A stretch of DNA of 64,000 bases from Achromobacter dolens (GTDB lineage Bacteria > Pseudomonadota > Gammaproteobacteria > Burkholderiales > Burkholderiaceae_B), in NCBI RefSeq assembly GCF_902859745.1, contig NZ_CADIJW010000033.1:1-64000 (forward strand). The letters are read 5' to 3'. Shown one piece after another: positions 29,451 through 36,146 of this stretch (the stretch's first letter is position 1; the number at the start of each line of letters is the position of its first letter). A program made the position numbers and the translations under genes. Under the pieces are notes generated by a model that was not told the DNA's origin, searched no databases, and worked only from the letters and a program-made list of their open reading frames with translations.

Positions 29451-29531
29451 CTACCAGGGCGGAAACATCAGGAACAGCCCGATCAGTAAAACGGCGGCCA
29501 ATAGCCACATCAGGAATTTTCTGTTCTTCAT
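29451..29531 (-). CDS. Small hydrophobic protein, 26 aa, single membrane span
   Basis: A 26-codon frame encoding a basic start (KNRK) followed by one continuous hydrophobic helix (FLMWLLAAVLLIGLFLMFPPW). GGAG lies 7 bp before the ATG on the minus strand, a well-placed ribosome site. It sits between the manganese catalase (upstream) and the hydrolase (downstream) on the same strand. No family recognised; coding status rests on the ribosome site and the coherent membrane segment. Confidence 0.45.
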   Translation of the reverse strand: MKNRKFLMWLLAAVLLIGLFLMFPPW

Positions 29532-29637
29532 GGCGAACTCCAAGAGTCGCTGGGCGGATCATGGCCCAGGCACCGGGCCCTCCCGCCTTGGCGGATTCGG
29601 GCACCGCGCCTGCGGCGTGCAGCAATGACGGCTCTGA

Positions 29638-30531
29638 TCATTCCTCGCGGCGATCCGTCATCACGCTACCGTCGCCCAGTTCAGTACCCGTCACCGGGTC
29701 GGCAGCGGGATCCGACGCGGTACGGGCGACCATGGCCTGCAACGCCATCGTTTCATCCTCGGTAAGACCTACCGATGCAAGCCCGTCTCCGTCGATTGCG
29801 CATTGCGCCTCGCGCTCAGACACGTAGGTGAAGTTCTCGTCGCTATTCCACGACCCACGCATATCGCCCTCGCCCTGCGACATATTGAAATAGACGTTCG
29901 CAAAGCTCGGATCGCCCGGCAGCTTGCCAGGAGGGAAGTTCGGCTCCATCGAGTACAGCGCCTTCTCGAACGAGCGCTGATGCGACACTTCACGCGTCAT
30001 CAGAAAGCCCAGCGCCTCCTTGACGCCTGGATCGTCGGTCGCATTGATCAGCCGTTCGTAGATGATCTTGGCCCGCGCCTCGGCGGCAATGTTCGAACGC
30101 AGGTCTGCGGAAGGGTCGCCGATGGTATCGATATAGCCGGCGTTCCATAGCTGGCCGCCGGAGTTGACCAGGGCCGGGCCACCGCCGAACAAAAGCTGCG
30201 TCACGTGCGAATCGTTGCCCGGCCCGTTCAGGCGGCGATAGATCTCGGCTTCCGATTCGGTGGCCTCGGCCAGTACGCCCTTCGCGCCCTTGTTGAGCAT
30301 GGCCACCATCGTACCGATAACTTCCAGATGGCTCAGTTCCTCGGTGGCGATATCAAGCAGCATGTCTTTTCGTCCCGGATCGTCCTCCGCCAGGGCCTGA
30401 GTGAAGTATCGACAGGCAGCCGCCAATTCCCCCTGCGGCCCCCCGAACTGCTCCAACAGCAAGTTGGCCAGCCCAGGATTCGTCTGCGCGACGCGCACGG
30501 TGTACTGCAAGCGTTTGTTGTGAGCAAACAT
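29638..30531 (-). CDS. Manganese catalase
   Basis: A 297-residue non-haem catalase that splits hydrogen peroxide at a di-Mn centre. The expected ligands are all visible at the expected spacing: Glu35 (QGELAAA), Glu65 and His68 (TEELSHLE), Glu151 (AEARAK) and His184 (EVSHQRSF). The start at 30531 (MFAHNKRLQY) matches the normal family N-terminus and has GGGAG 6 bp upstream. The frame is open a further 50 codons to an ATG at 30681, where it reads as the start of a Cro-like phage protein. This suggests an insertion junction just upstream of the catalase. Confidence 0.93.
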   Translation of the reverse strand: MFAHNKRLQYTVRVAQTNPGLANLLLEQFGGPQGELAAACRYFTQALAEDDPGRKDMLLDIATEELSHLEVIGTMVAMLNKGAKGVLAEATESEAEIYRRLNGPGNDSHVTQLLFGGGPALVNSGGQLWNAGYIDTIGDPSADLRSNIAAEARAKIIYERLINATDDPGVKEALGFLMTREVSHQRSFEKALYSMEPNFPPGKLPGDPSFANVYFNMSQGEGDMRGSWNSDENFTYVSEREAQCAIDGDGLASVGLTEDETMALQAMVARTASDPAADPVTGTELGDGSVMTDRREE

Positions 30532-30588
30532 GGTCATCTCCCGATTTCCCGTCCTCCATTGGCCGGGCCGGAACGCTGAAAGCAACTG

Positions 30589-30681
30589 CCATGCCGAAAC
30601 CTGGGACTTTCCCAATTTTCTCAACGACATATATGAAGGCCGCGCCGCTCCAAACGCGTTGATGGCATCTTGCTTAGTCAT
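30589..30681 (-). pseudogene. Truncated Cro-like repressor start, in frame with the manganese catalase
   Basis: About 31 codons reading MTKQDAINAFG ... LRKLGKSQVSAW resemble the N-terminus of phage Cro/YdaS proteins. They lie divergent from the CI-like repressor with the operator region between, the classical cI-cro layout. The rest of Cro is missing: the frame runs on through about 20 unrelated codons into the catalase start. A minus-strand promoter candidate (TTGGGA at 30743-30748, TACTAT at 30720-30725, 17-bp spacer) would transcribe this remnant and the catalase. The homology call is by eye. Confidence 0.5.
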
Positions 30682-30703
30682 GCCTCAAGCACTCCACTTT
30701 AGG

Positions 30704-30766
30704 TTAGTCAACTAAGCAAATAGTATGGCAAGTCTACTAGATTCCCAAGCGGTTAATCTGCTAAAC
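30704..30766. promoter_or_regulatory. Repressor operator region between cro-like remnant and cI-like gene
   Basis: Two similar 16-bp sites, GGTTAGTCAACTAAGC (30702-30717) and GGTTAATCTGCTAAAC (30751-30766), share 12 of 16 positions. The first contains the perfect palindrome TTAGT-CA-ACTAA (30704-30715). They lie between two divergent starts, as operators of a lambdoid repressor do. The second directly abuts the repressor ATG, so autorepression is likely. A related site recurs at 31500-31519. Confidence 0.6.
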
Positions 30767-31450
30767 ATGAACACACTGCAAGATCGAATCCGGGAAGCGG
30801 CTGCCGAGGCCCGCATATCTCAATCGGAATTGGCCCGCCGCCTTGGCTTGACACGCGGGGCCGTGTCCTTCTGGTTCACTGGAACGACCAAGGAACTGGC
30901 CGGCGATAACCTAGTGGCCGCAGCCCAGGCGCTGGGAGTCAACCCGACCTGGCTGGGCACCGGCAGGGGGCCGAAGTCCCCGGATTCGGTCCCACTTTCT
31001 CCCGTTTTCGATAGCAACGTGGCACCGTCGTCCGTAGGCTCTCGGCGCGTGCCGCTCATCAATTACGTCCAGGCGGGCGAATTGACCGAGATCGGCGCCG
31101 CTTTCTCGGGAGAAGCCTTCGAGTACCTACTTACGGACATGCACCTGTCGAATCACGCCTTTGCGCTTGAGATCGCTGGGCTGTCCATGTCCCCGGAGTT
31201 CAAGCCCGGGGACCGCATCATTGTGGATCAGGAGGTCTGCCCCCAACCCGGCGACTTCGTGGTCGCGCGCAATGGCGGCTTCGAGGCCACATTCAAGAAG
31301 TACCGCCCACGCGGCATAGATGAACAGGGCAACGAGGTTTTCGAGCTGGTGCCACTCAACGATGACTTCCCCACGCTCTACAGCGCACGCGAACCGCTCA
31401 TCATCATTGGCACCATGATGGAACACCGCCGCTACTACCGCCGCGGCTAG
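30767..31450 (+). CDS. CI/LexA-like phage repressor with S24 autocleavage domain
   Basis: A 227-residue protein. Residues about 1-65 are an XRE helix-turn-helix (ISQSELARRLGLTRGAVSFWF). The C-terminal peptidase S24 domain has the Ala103-Gly104 cleavage pair (VQAGE), nucleophile Ser140 (IAGLSMSPEF) and general base Lys177 (EATFKKY). RecA-stimulated self-cleavage on DNA damage is therefore expected. I start at the ATG at 30767 rather than 30725, because the operator lies between them. The gene anchors the left part of the prophage island. Confidence 0.9.
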   Translation: MNTLQDRIREAAAEARISQSELARRLGLTRGAVSFWFTGTTKELAGDNLVAAAQALGVNPTWLGTGRGPKSPDSVPLSPVFDSNVAPSSVGSRRVPLINYVQAGELTEIGAAFSGEAFEYLLTDMHLSNHAFALEIAGLSMSPEFKPGDRIIVDQEVCPQPGDFVVARNGGFEATFKKYRPRGIDEQGNEVFELVPLNDDFPTLYSAREPLIIIGTMMEHRRYYRRG

Positions 31451-31473
31451 CTTCCCCCTCCCGCCCCACCCAA

Positions 31474-31494
31474 GCCGCCTCTAGGCGGTTTTTT
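31474..31494 (+). terminator. Rho-independent terminator after the repressor gene
   Basis: A 6-7 bp GC stem (GCCGCCT/AGGCGGT, 31474-31489) with a 2-nt loop, followed by six T. It lies 24 bp after the repressor stop and ends that transcript. Confidence 0.8.
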
Positions 31495-31499
31495 CGTCC

Positions 31500-31519
31500 G
31501 ACTAACCTGCTAAACATGA
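31500..31519. promoter_or_regulatory. Third repressor-like operator copy downstream of the repressor gene
   Basis: CTAACCTGCTAAACATGA (31502-31519) matches TTAATCTGCTAAACATGA at the repressor start (30753-30770) at 16 of 18 positions. It also contains GACTAACCT (31500-31508), the reverse complement of AGGTTAGTC at the first operator. This suggests a second repressor-controlled promoter pointing right, or a duplicated repressor start. Confidence 0.45.
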
Positions 31520-31852
31520 GACGAATAGTAGACCTGACTACAAAGGCGAGCGATATGTATAGTTCATTCAACATCGCGACACCGCTCTTTAACAACCGAG
31601 GCCGCCCGCCCCCGAGAGGGAGGACGGGCGAAACAGGATCACCCAGGCCAACGCCTGGCCCCTGTGTGCTTGGCGCGAAGTTCAGCCAAGCAACGCCCAG
31701 CCGGGCGTGGCGACGATAACCCCGGCGGTTTCACTTCACCCTAAGCAGTTCGGGAAAGGTGACAGACAACGATGCACCGTTCAGCCTGTACTAAACGCGC
31801 ATTTCGACGAATAAGCCGGAGGGCAAGGCAAGTTGATTGGTTTGCCAATCTT
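31520..31852. other. Non-coding stretch between repressor and defence operon
   Basis: This segment holds no convincing gene. A 67-codon plus-strand frame beginning at 31516 starts inside the operator-like copy and becomes a Pro/Arg/Gly-rich run without family content. The region has GC-rich dyads (for example around 31600-31635 and 31690-31730) and then becomes AT-rich toward the end of the ABC ATPase gene at 31853. Confidence 0.4.
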
Positions 31853-33481
31853 CTAACTACTGCCTGTTTCACCTTTACCCCATCGCCTCCTAAACAGAAC
31901 GTTAGACTCGTCGAGTTTGCATACGCATAAACGGCGGAGTTCAGCCGCTACTTCCGCTCCATACTTTTCTATCTGGTCGAGCGCGATGAAAACCTGCTTA
32001 TCGCTTCGCAGGTACTCCCAGAGGAATTGCGCTACTGCGCTATTTTCCACGTTCTTGAAGAGAGGAGAATCGTGTATCAATATAGGAAGCTGAGTTAGGG
32101 AAAGGATGGCCAAATCGAAGATAATGAGGTTGGCATACGCCGTGCCAGTACCTGTGTCGTCAACGATCTTAAATTTATAACCATCCTCCTTCAGAATAAG
32201 GGTTGGCGCGCGCACTCCCTCGCCGTAGACTCGTACGACAATCGCCGCAATTTCTTCGTTGACGTACTTTTCTATATCCGCGACGACGCGGGCTTTCACT
32301 CCAGACAATACAGCCTGTAGAGTCTTTAGCCCGCTGTCCATCTCGGTCTTTTTCTCAAAGAGCGAGTTCTGGCTTCTCAGACGGCTCCACCGTTCCGACA
32401 GAGTTGCCACCCTGTCTACGAGGGCCACCGGGTTTTCAAAGTTCTTCAACCGCGCTGCAATTTCAACATCAAGCCCTTGAATTTTTTCGTCTATCTCTTG
32501 AAGTTGAACACTCAGGTTCTTCTGATTTTCCTGCAGCTCTTTCTTCAGCACACCCGCTATCGAACTGTGAAAAAGTTCAATCTCGGCAATGCGTTCGGAA
32601 TTCACCGAGGGAAAAAAATCTTGCAATGCCTCGAACTGCTTACTTTGAATATACTTACTGCCCTTTAAGTTGCGCTCCGTACGTTGCAGCCGAGATTGCA
32701 AATCTAGACGATGCGTAAGCAGGGCATCCTTGGTTTTCTTCAATTCCAGAAGATCCTTATCCACCACCTCGCGAATATTCAATGCGAACTTTGCGAGATC
32801 TGCTCGAATCGCATCAACCTCGTCGGTTATTGACTGTAGTTCGACCACATTACTTGAGTAAGTAGTCTTCGTTATAGGCTCGACAATTGAGTGCCTGATT
32901 GCGCCGTACAGTGCCTTTCGCTGTGCCGCCTTTTCAGTCAAGGCAGTTTGGGCCTCCTCTATTTCACCATACCGGTCGAAGAGCTTTATCAGCGCCAGCA
33001 CGCAGTCAGCGCCACTTTCTGCCGCTACAGCATGTAGCGGGTATTGCACATTTTTAATGTTCGACTTCGGCCAAATGCGCGAATACAAGCCCACCACACC
33101 CCTAAAGGAAACCGATTTCACGCCTGGCAGGTACATGGTTTTCAGCCAAGCCGTGAATTCTTTCGTGCTTAGCTCATCCACCGGCGCATATGCTGCATCA
33201 CAACGAAAAACAATTTTCTCGTTAATCGTATCGCGGCGAAAGTGGAACAATTCCGAGTCAAACTGGAACGTGAATTCGTAACTGTGGTGCCCGAGAGCGC
33301 GAATCGCGTCGAGATTAAACTCGAGGAAGGAATCGCCGCCGAATGCAAAATCGACCAACATAAGAGCCATCGACTTCCCGATGGAGTTCGTGGCATTCTC
33401 ATCGCCCAGAACAACATTCAGCCCCGAGTGAAACTGAATCGAGCCCTCCCTTAACACCGAGGATCGAATTTCAATCAACAT
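31853..33481 (-). CDS. DUF2326-type ABC ATPase of an ABC-three-component (ABC-3C) conflict system
   Basis: A 542-residue SMC/RecN-like ATPase (546 from a GTG at 33493). Walker A is in VVLGDENATNSIGKSM (about residues 24-38), the middle about 160-420 is helical and coiled-coil rich, and the C-terminal half-ATPase has Walker B in LPILIHDSPLF (about 465-475). The end QVFIALDQIEKYG is typical of DUF2326 proteins. In ABC-3C systems this ATPase is thought to sense nucleic acid and license an effector. The ATG lies inside the preceding small gene (11-bp overlap), so it is coupled. Base composition is clearly AT-richer than the chromosome. Confidence 0.82.
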   Translation of the reverse strand: MLIEIRSSVLREGSIQFHSGLNVVLGDENATNSIGKSMALMLVDFAFGGDSFLEFNLDAIRALGHHSYEFTFQFDSELFHFRRDTINEKIVFRCDAAYAPVDELSTKEFTAWLKTMYLPGVKSVSFRGVVGLYSRIWPKSNIKNVQYPLHAVAAESGADCVLALIKLFDRYGEIEEAQTALTEKAAQRKALYGAIRHSIVEPITKTTYSSNVVELQSITDEVDAIRADLAKFALNIREVVDKDLLELKKTKDALLTHRLDLQSRLQRTERNLKGSKYIQSKQFEALQDFFPSVNSERIAEIELFHSSIAGVLKKELQENQKNLSVQLQEIDEKIQGLDVEIAARLKNFENPVALVDRVATLSERWSRLRSQNSLFEKKTEMDSGLKTLQAVLSGVKARVVADIEKYVNEEIAAIVVRVYGEGVRAPTLILKEDGYKFKIVDDTGTGTAYANLIIFDLAILSLTQLPILIHDSPLFKNVENSAVAQFLWEYLRSDKQVFIALDQIEKYGAEVAAELRRLCVCKLDESNVLFRRRWGKGETGSS

Positions 33482-33692
33482 AACGTATGACACCCGTTGA
33501 AAAATCGACGCTGATTTGATTCAGGATGAAAAGCACATCCAGTGCGAATATGAATTCGTCTACGCCTTTAAACTGATCCTGAACTTCCTCATAGAGATCA
33601 GAAATCTGCACCATTTCTCCTCGCCTAACAACCGAGGGCAATCTTGCAAGAATAGATTGCTCAAACGATATGAATTTGCTAGGCGTGATCAT
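33471..33692 (-). CDS. ABC-3C system middle component (small, 73 aa)
   Basis: A 73-residue protein beginning MITPSKFISFEQSILARLPSV in outline (positions 1-21), then a winged-helix-like segment with ISDLYEEVQDQF and a C-terminal FALDVLFILNQI...GVIRYVD. The opening TPSKFI...E.SIL and the LDVLFIL...G.I ending are the pattern of the short ABC-3C middle components (MC6/7/8 type). Its ATG overlaps the nuclease stop (ATGA), and its end overlaps the ATPase start. It probably bridges effector and ATPase. A longer in-frame start at 33779 lies within the nuclease gene and is unlikely. Confidence 0.72.
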   Translation of the reverse strand: MITPSKFISFEQSILARLPSVVRRGEMVQISDLYEEVQDQFKGVDEFIFALDVLFILNQISVDFSTGVIRYVD

Positions 33693-34477
33693 TCGAACAA
33701 CTCGCAATTTTGCACAAAAAAGGCTGCTATCACCCCCGAAGCCTCCTGAGACGCAGCCGGCCGCTTTGACTGTATCCATTGGACAGCGTTTTCGTAAATC
33801 TGCTGTTGTGGCAGCCCTAGCGCCTTCTGCTTTAGGTAGAAGCTCTTCACTTGGTGCGCAATGAGTACAGCTTTATTTGGATCCAATCGCTCCAAGTCGG
33901 AAAACCTATCGCGGACAAAAATATAGAAAGCAGCCACATCACTCTTTATTTTTCTTTTTGTGAGCGGCCGCACAGATTGATCAAGTTTAGCATCCACGCG
34001 TTTGGCTTCAAAACTATCATCGGCAGGAAAATAGGCCGCAACATCGCAGAGTGAATCTATTATTTCATTTAGTTCACGCTCAATTTCGTACTGGAGAAAT
34101 ATCCGCTTCTGCTCATCCCCCATAAGCAACGCTCTCTTAATCTCGACGAGCTCACGGTACTTCTCGATAGTTTTTCCATTGTCGTATATCGCATGACAAG
34201 AGAAGCAAAGTGGAATCAAATTCTCCGAGTCGTTTACATCGCTGAAAAGCCGCGCCTCCCCAAGAAGCAATGCTTCTTCCTGCGCCGTTGGGTTGAGAGG
34301 ATAAATGTGAGCGATCTCGAACTGCCGATAGTTCCGCCCACCCTTTCTTAGGAAAAGTGGTGCGCCACAAAGCGGGCAAGCGCCGTCTACCTGCGCGCAA
34401 AGCGCCAACTCGTCGGGCTTACTGATGCCGACTCGCGCCTTTGGCTGTTTCACACCTGATTTCGTCTTGGAGTTCAT
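33689..34477 (-). CDS. HNH-nuclease effector of the ABC-3C system
   Basis: A 262-residue protein from the ATG at 34477. The HNH domain is N-terminal: zinc cysteines Cys34/Cys37 (CPLC) and Cys91/Cys94 (CFSC), the catalytic histidine His57 (FEIAHIYPLNP), Asn86 (SENLIPL) and His95. The C-terminal half (about 100-262) is helical and should bind the middle component. It is the first gene of a three-gene overlapping operon and the predicted toxic or DNA-cutting output. The frame extends to a GTG at 34522 inside a palindrome, which I reject as start. Confidence 0.8.
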   Translation of the reverse strand: MNSKTKSGVKQPKARVGISKPDELALCAQVDGACPLCGAPLFLRKGGRNYRQFEIAHIYPLNPTAQEEALLLGEARLFSDVNDSENLIPLCFSCHAIYDNGKTIEKYRELVEIKRALLMGDEQKRIFLQYEIERELNEIIDSLCDVAAYFPADDSFEAKRVDAKLDQSVRPLTKRKIKSDVAAFYIFVRDRFSDLERLDPNKAVLIAHQVKSFYLKQKALGLPQQQIYENAVQWIQSKRPAASQEASGVIAAFFVQNCELFE

Positions 34478-34503
34478 CGAGCAAGCATATGAGTCGATCT
34501 GTC

Positions 34504-34524
34504 CGGTGGTCCGCAGGACCACCG
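34504..34524. promoter_or_regulatory. Perfect palindrome upstream of the ABC-3C operon
   Basis: CGGTGGTCC and GGACCACCG form a 9-bp perfect inverted repeat around a GCA loop, ending 27 bp before the nuclease ATG. It could be an operator or a 5'-leader hairpin that keeps nuclease expression low. Its GC-rich arms stand out in the AT-rich operon. Confidence 0.5.
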
Positions 34525-34814
34525 AATGCGGGAAAACTCTAAAAACAATTCACAGAGTATCAAATTGTAGAGATTGCCGCTCGTATCCATTGCGCCGGCG
34601 CGTGCCCAGGAGTGCTGTGCGAAAGAATGCCGGCGAACTTATAAGCACCCCCTGTATACGACAAGCGCCTGCAAAAGCCGATACAACCGGTGCCACGAAG
34701 TACCCGCACGCGCGGAGGCTTTGGCTATGACGAACATCTTAATGAAGCATCAGCCTCGAGAGTTCTGCGCCGGCTTTATCCACCTTAACCTTATATAGAC
34801 CTCGGAGGCCCAGC
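34525..34814. other. Stretch without a convincing gene upstream of the ABC-3C operon
   Basis: This must hold the ABC-3C promoter. On the plus strand a 23-residue frame at 34726-34797 is preceded by GGAGG, but its sequence shows nothing recognisable. I see no other supported gene here. Confidence 0.35.
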
Positions 34815-34889
34815 ATGCTTACCGCCCTCATACGATTCCTGGAAGAACTGATCGACATTGCCAACTTCGGCCGCGACGTCAGCAAGTAG
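34815..34889 (+). CDS. Very small amphipathic protein, 24 aa
   Basis: A 24-residue frame (LTALIRFLEELIDIANFGRDVSK in segments) preceded by GGAGG at 5-6 bp, an ideal ribosome site. The peptide could form one amphipathic helix with an acidic face. It opens a run of small rightward phage-type genes (35044, 35172). No family recognised. Confidence 0.4.
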   Translation: MLTALIRFLEELIDIANFGRDVSK

Positions 34890-35043
34890 CACCGCAAGCC
34901 CCGCACGCCGGGGCGGCTTCGGAGAGCGGGCCGGCGCCGCTTCGTCACCGGCGCAAAAAGTGACTTTCTTCCTGGAAGTGAACTGATCGGGCCTTCCGGC
35001 CAGCTCTACGAAGCCTCACCACTGCGCATCCGCGCAAATTCCC
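34890..35043. other. Short intergenic stretch between small phage-type genes
   Basis: GC-rich DNA with dyad symmetry around 34900-34965 (GCGGGCCGGCGCCGC...CACCGGCGC) but no supported gene. It could form the leader or attenuator of the next small genes. Confidence 0.3.
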
Positions 35044-35175
35044 ATGACCTCATCTATCCCCGCCTTCTGGTGGGGCTTGGCGCTGCTCGCCCTAGTGGCG
35101 GTGGCTTTGGTCCCCATCGGCAACTACTTCATCCGCCGCTATGTCGCGGCCGATCCCTGGAGCGCCAACCAATGA
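35044..35175 (+). CDS. Small phage-type membrane protein, 43 aa
   Basis: A 43-residue protein with one strongly hydrophobic helix (FWWGLALLALVAVALVPIGNYF) followed by a basic/aromatic tail (IRRYVAADPWSANQ). Its stop overlaps the ATG of the next small gene by four bases, which supports genuine translation. Function unknown; single-span proteins like this are common in prophage early and lysis regions. Confidence 0.6.
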   Translation: MTSSIPAFWWGLALLALVAVALVPIGNYFIRRYVAADPWSANQ

Positions 35176-35408
35176 ACACCATCAGCGCAAGCGCGCCCCC
35201 GGCACGCATCCGCCCCCTGCGCATCGCCGCCAAGGCGGCCCGCAAGCTGGGCGACTTCATCGCACCCCGCGACCACGCCGGCAAAGGCAACTGGAGCAAG
35301 GACGCGGATATCCCACCGTGGATCGGCTGGCCAGCTGGCGTGGCTATGGCGGCGTTTTCTCTCTTTGGACACCAGGTATTGCGTTGGGCAATTCAACTGG
35401 TCACGTAG
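35172..35408 (+). CDS. Hypothetical phage-type protein, 78 aa
   Basis: A 78-residue protein coupled to the preceding gene through an ATGA overlap. The N-terminal half is basic (RIRPLRIAAKAARKLGDFI), the middle contains WSKDADIPPWIGWP, and the C-terminus is one hydrophobic helix (AGVAMAAFSLFGHQVLRWAI). It may be membrane-anchored. No family recognised. Confidence 0.55.
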   Translation: MNTISASAPPARIRPLRIAAKAARKLGDFIAPRDHAGKGNWSKDADIPPWIGWPAGVAMAAFSLFGHQVLRWAIQLVT

Positions 35409-35430
35409 TCGACGATCGGTCTCATGGCAC

Positions 35431-36027
35431 TCAATCTGGCAAGACCTTGATAGCACCCGTCCGAATTACCTGCCGCATAACCTCTGCCCCCCAAACGCTC
35501 TGAAGTCGGTCGCAATTGCGCATTGTCTCCGTCAGTTCCATCCTCTCGAACTTTCCGTCGAGCCCTTGCATCAGGCCACTAGGACTCTTAGCCGACGACT
35601 CAGCTGAGGTCCGAAGACGGCGAGCGACGCCAACGAATTCGTTAAAGACAACTCCGCCCGCAGGGCTCTTCACGTTTGATTTGGCCGCCTTCAGATCATC
35701 AATCAATGCCTGTATGTGCTGAGGCGATGGAACTTTGCCATCTCCAGCCCAGGTGTCCAGGCAATTGCGCACCTCTTCGAATAATCGCAACGCACCTTGC
35801 AGGGCGACCCACTCCGCGACTGCTTCTTCCCGTGCCTGTTCGCGACGCCGGTCCCAGCTTTGCCAAAGTGGCACCGCAAGGGCAACAACAACCGCTGCAA
35901 GCGTGCCCATTGCAGCGACGGCGTCCCAATTGATGGGGCCAATTTTTTCCCAAGGAGTGAAGATCCAGGCAGAGGCCGAGGCTACTGAGGAAACCGCCAG
36001 GGCCTCTGGCCAATTGCTGTTTGACAT
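35431..36027 (-). CDS. Membrane-anchored hypothetical protein (198 aa)
   Basis: A 198-residue protein. A short N-terminal segment and a hydrophobic stretch (INWDAVAAMGTLAAVVVALAVPLWQ) anchor a C-terminal helical domain. The conserved-looking part is SWDRRREQAREEAVAEWVALQ. It resembles in layout the protein at 37008-37760: same strand, same W..V.A..T.AAV pattern at the helix. Together they flank the ParB-like gene. Function not recognised. Confidence 0.6.
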   Translation of the reverse strand: MSNSNWPEALAVSSVASASAWIFTPWEKIGPINWDAVAAMGTLAAVVVALAVPLWQSWDRRREQAREEAVAEWVALQGALRLFEEVRNCLDTWAGDGKVPSPQHIQALIDDLKAAKSNVKSPAGGVVFNEFVGVARRLRTSAESSAKSPSGLMQGLDGKFERMELTETMRNCDRLQSVWGAEVMRQVIRTGAIKVLPD

Positions 36028-36146
36028 ATCCCACCCGGTTAATGGCTGATCTGGGCCGCATCGTATCCCAACCCTTCCAAGGTGTCAGCCGCCCCGCCGG
36101 CCGGCCCAGCCCCCCTTTTGTCCCCTCACTTCAATCAGAGAAGACC

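Noticed and set aside
29400-30700. A direct repeat of the tRNA-Arg 3' end that would mark the left attachment site.
   Set aside because: I looked for the GGCAGGAGGGGCTCGAAC-type sequence left of the island and found only a weak chance match inside the catalase gene. The left edge is therefore inferred from the Cro truncation only.
31516-31719. A 67-codon frame after the CI-like repressor, considered as a Cro or excisionase gene.
   Set aside because: It starts within an operator-like copy, has no helix-turn-helix pattern and turns into a Pro/Arg/Gly run.
31853-34477. Interpretation of the HNH-ATPase operon as a classical restriction-modification, Wadjet or RloA-type system.
   Set aside because: No methyltransferase or specificity subunit is encoded, the ATPase is DUF2326-like rather than JetC/RecF-like, and the order effector-small protein-ATPase fits ABC-3C.
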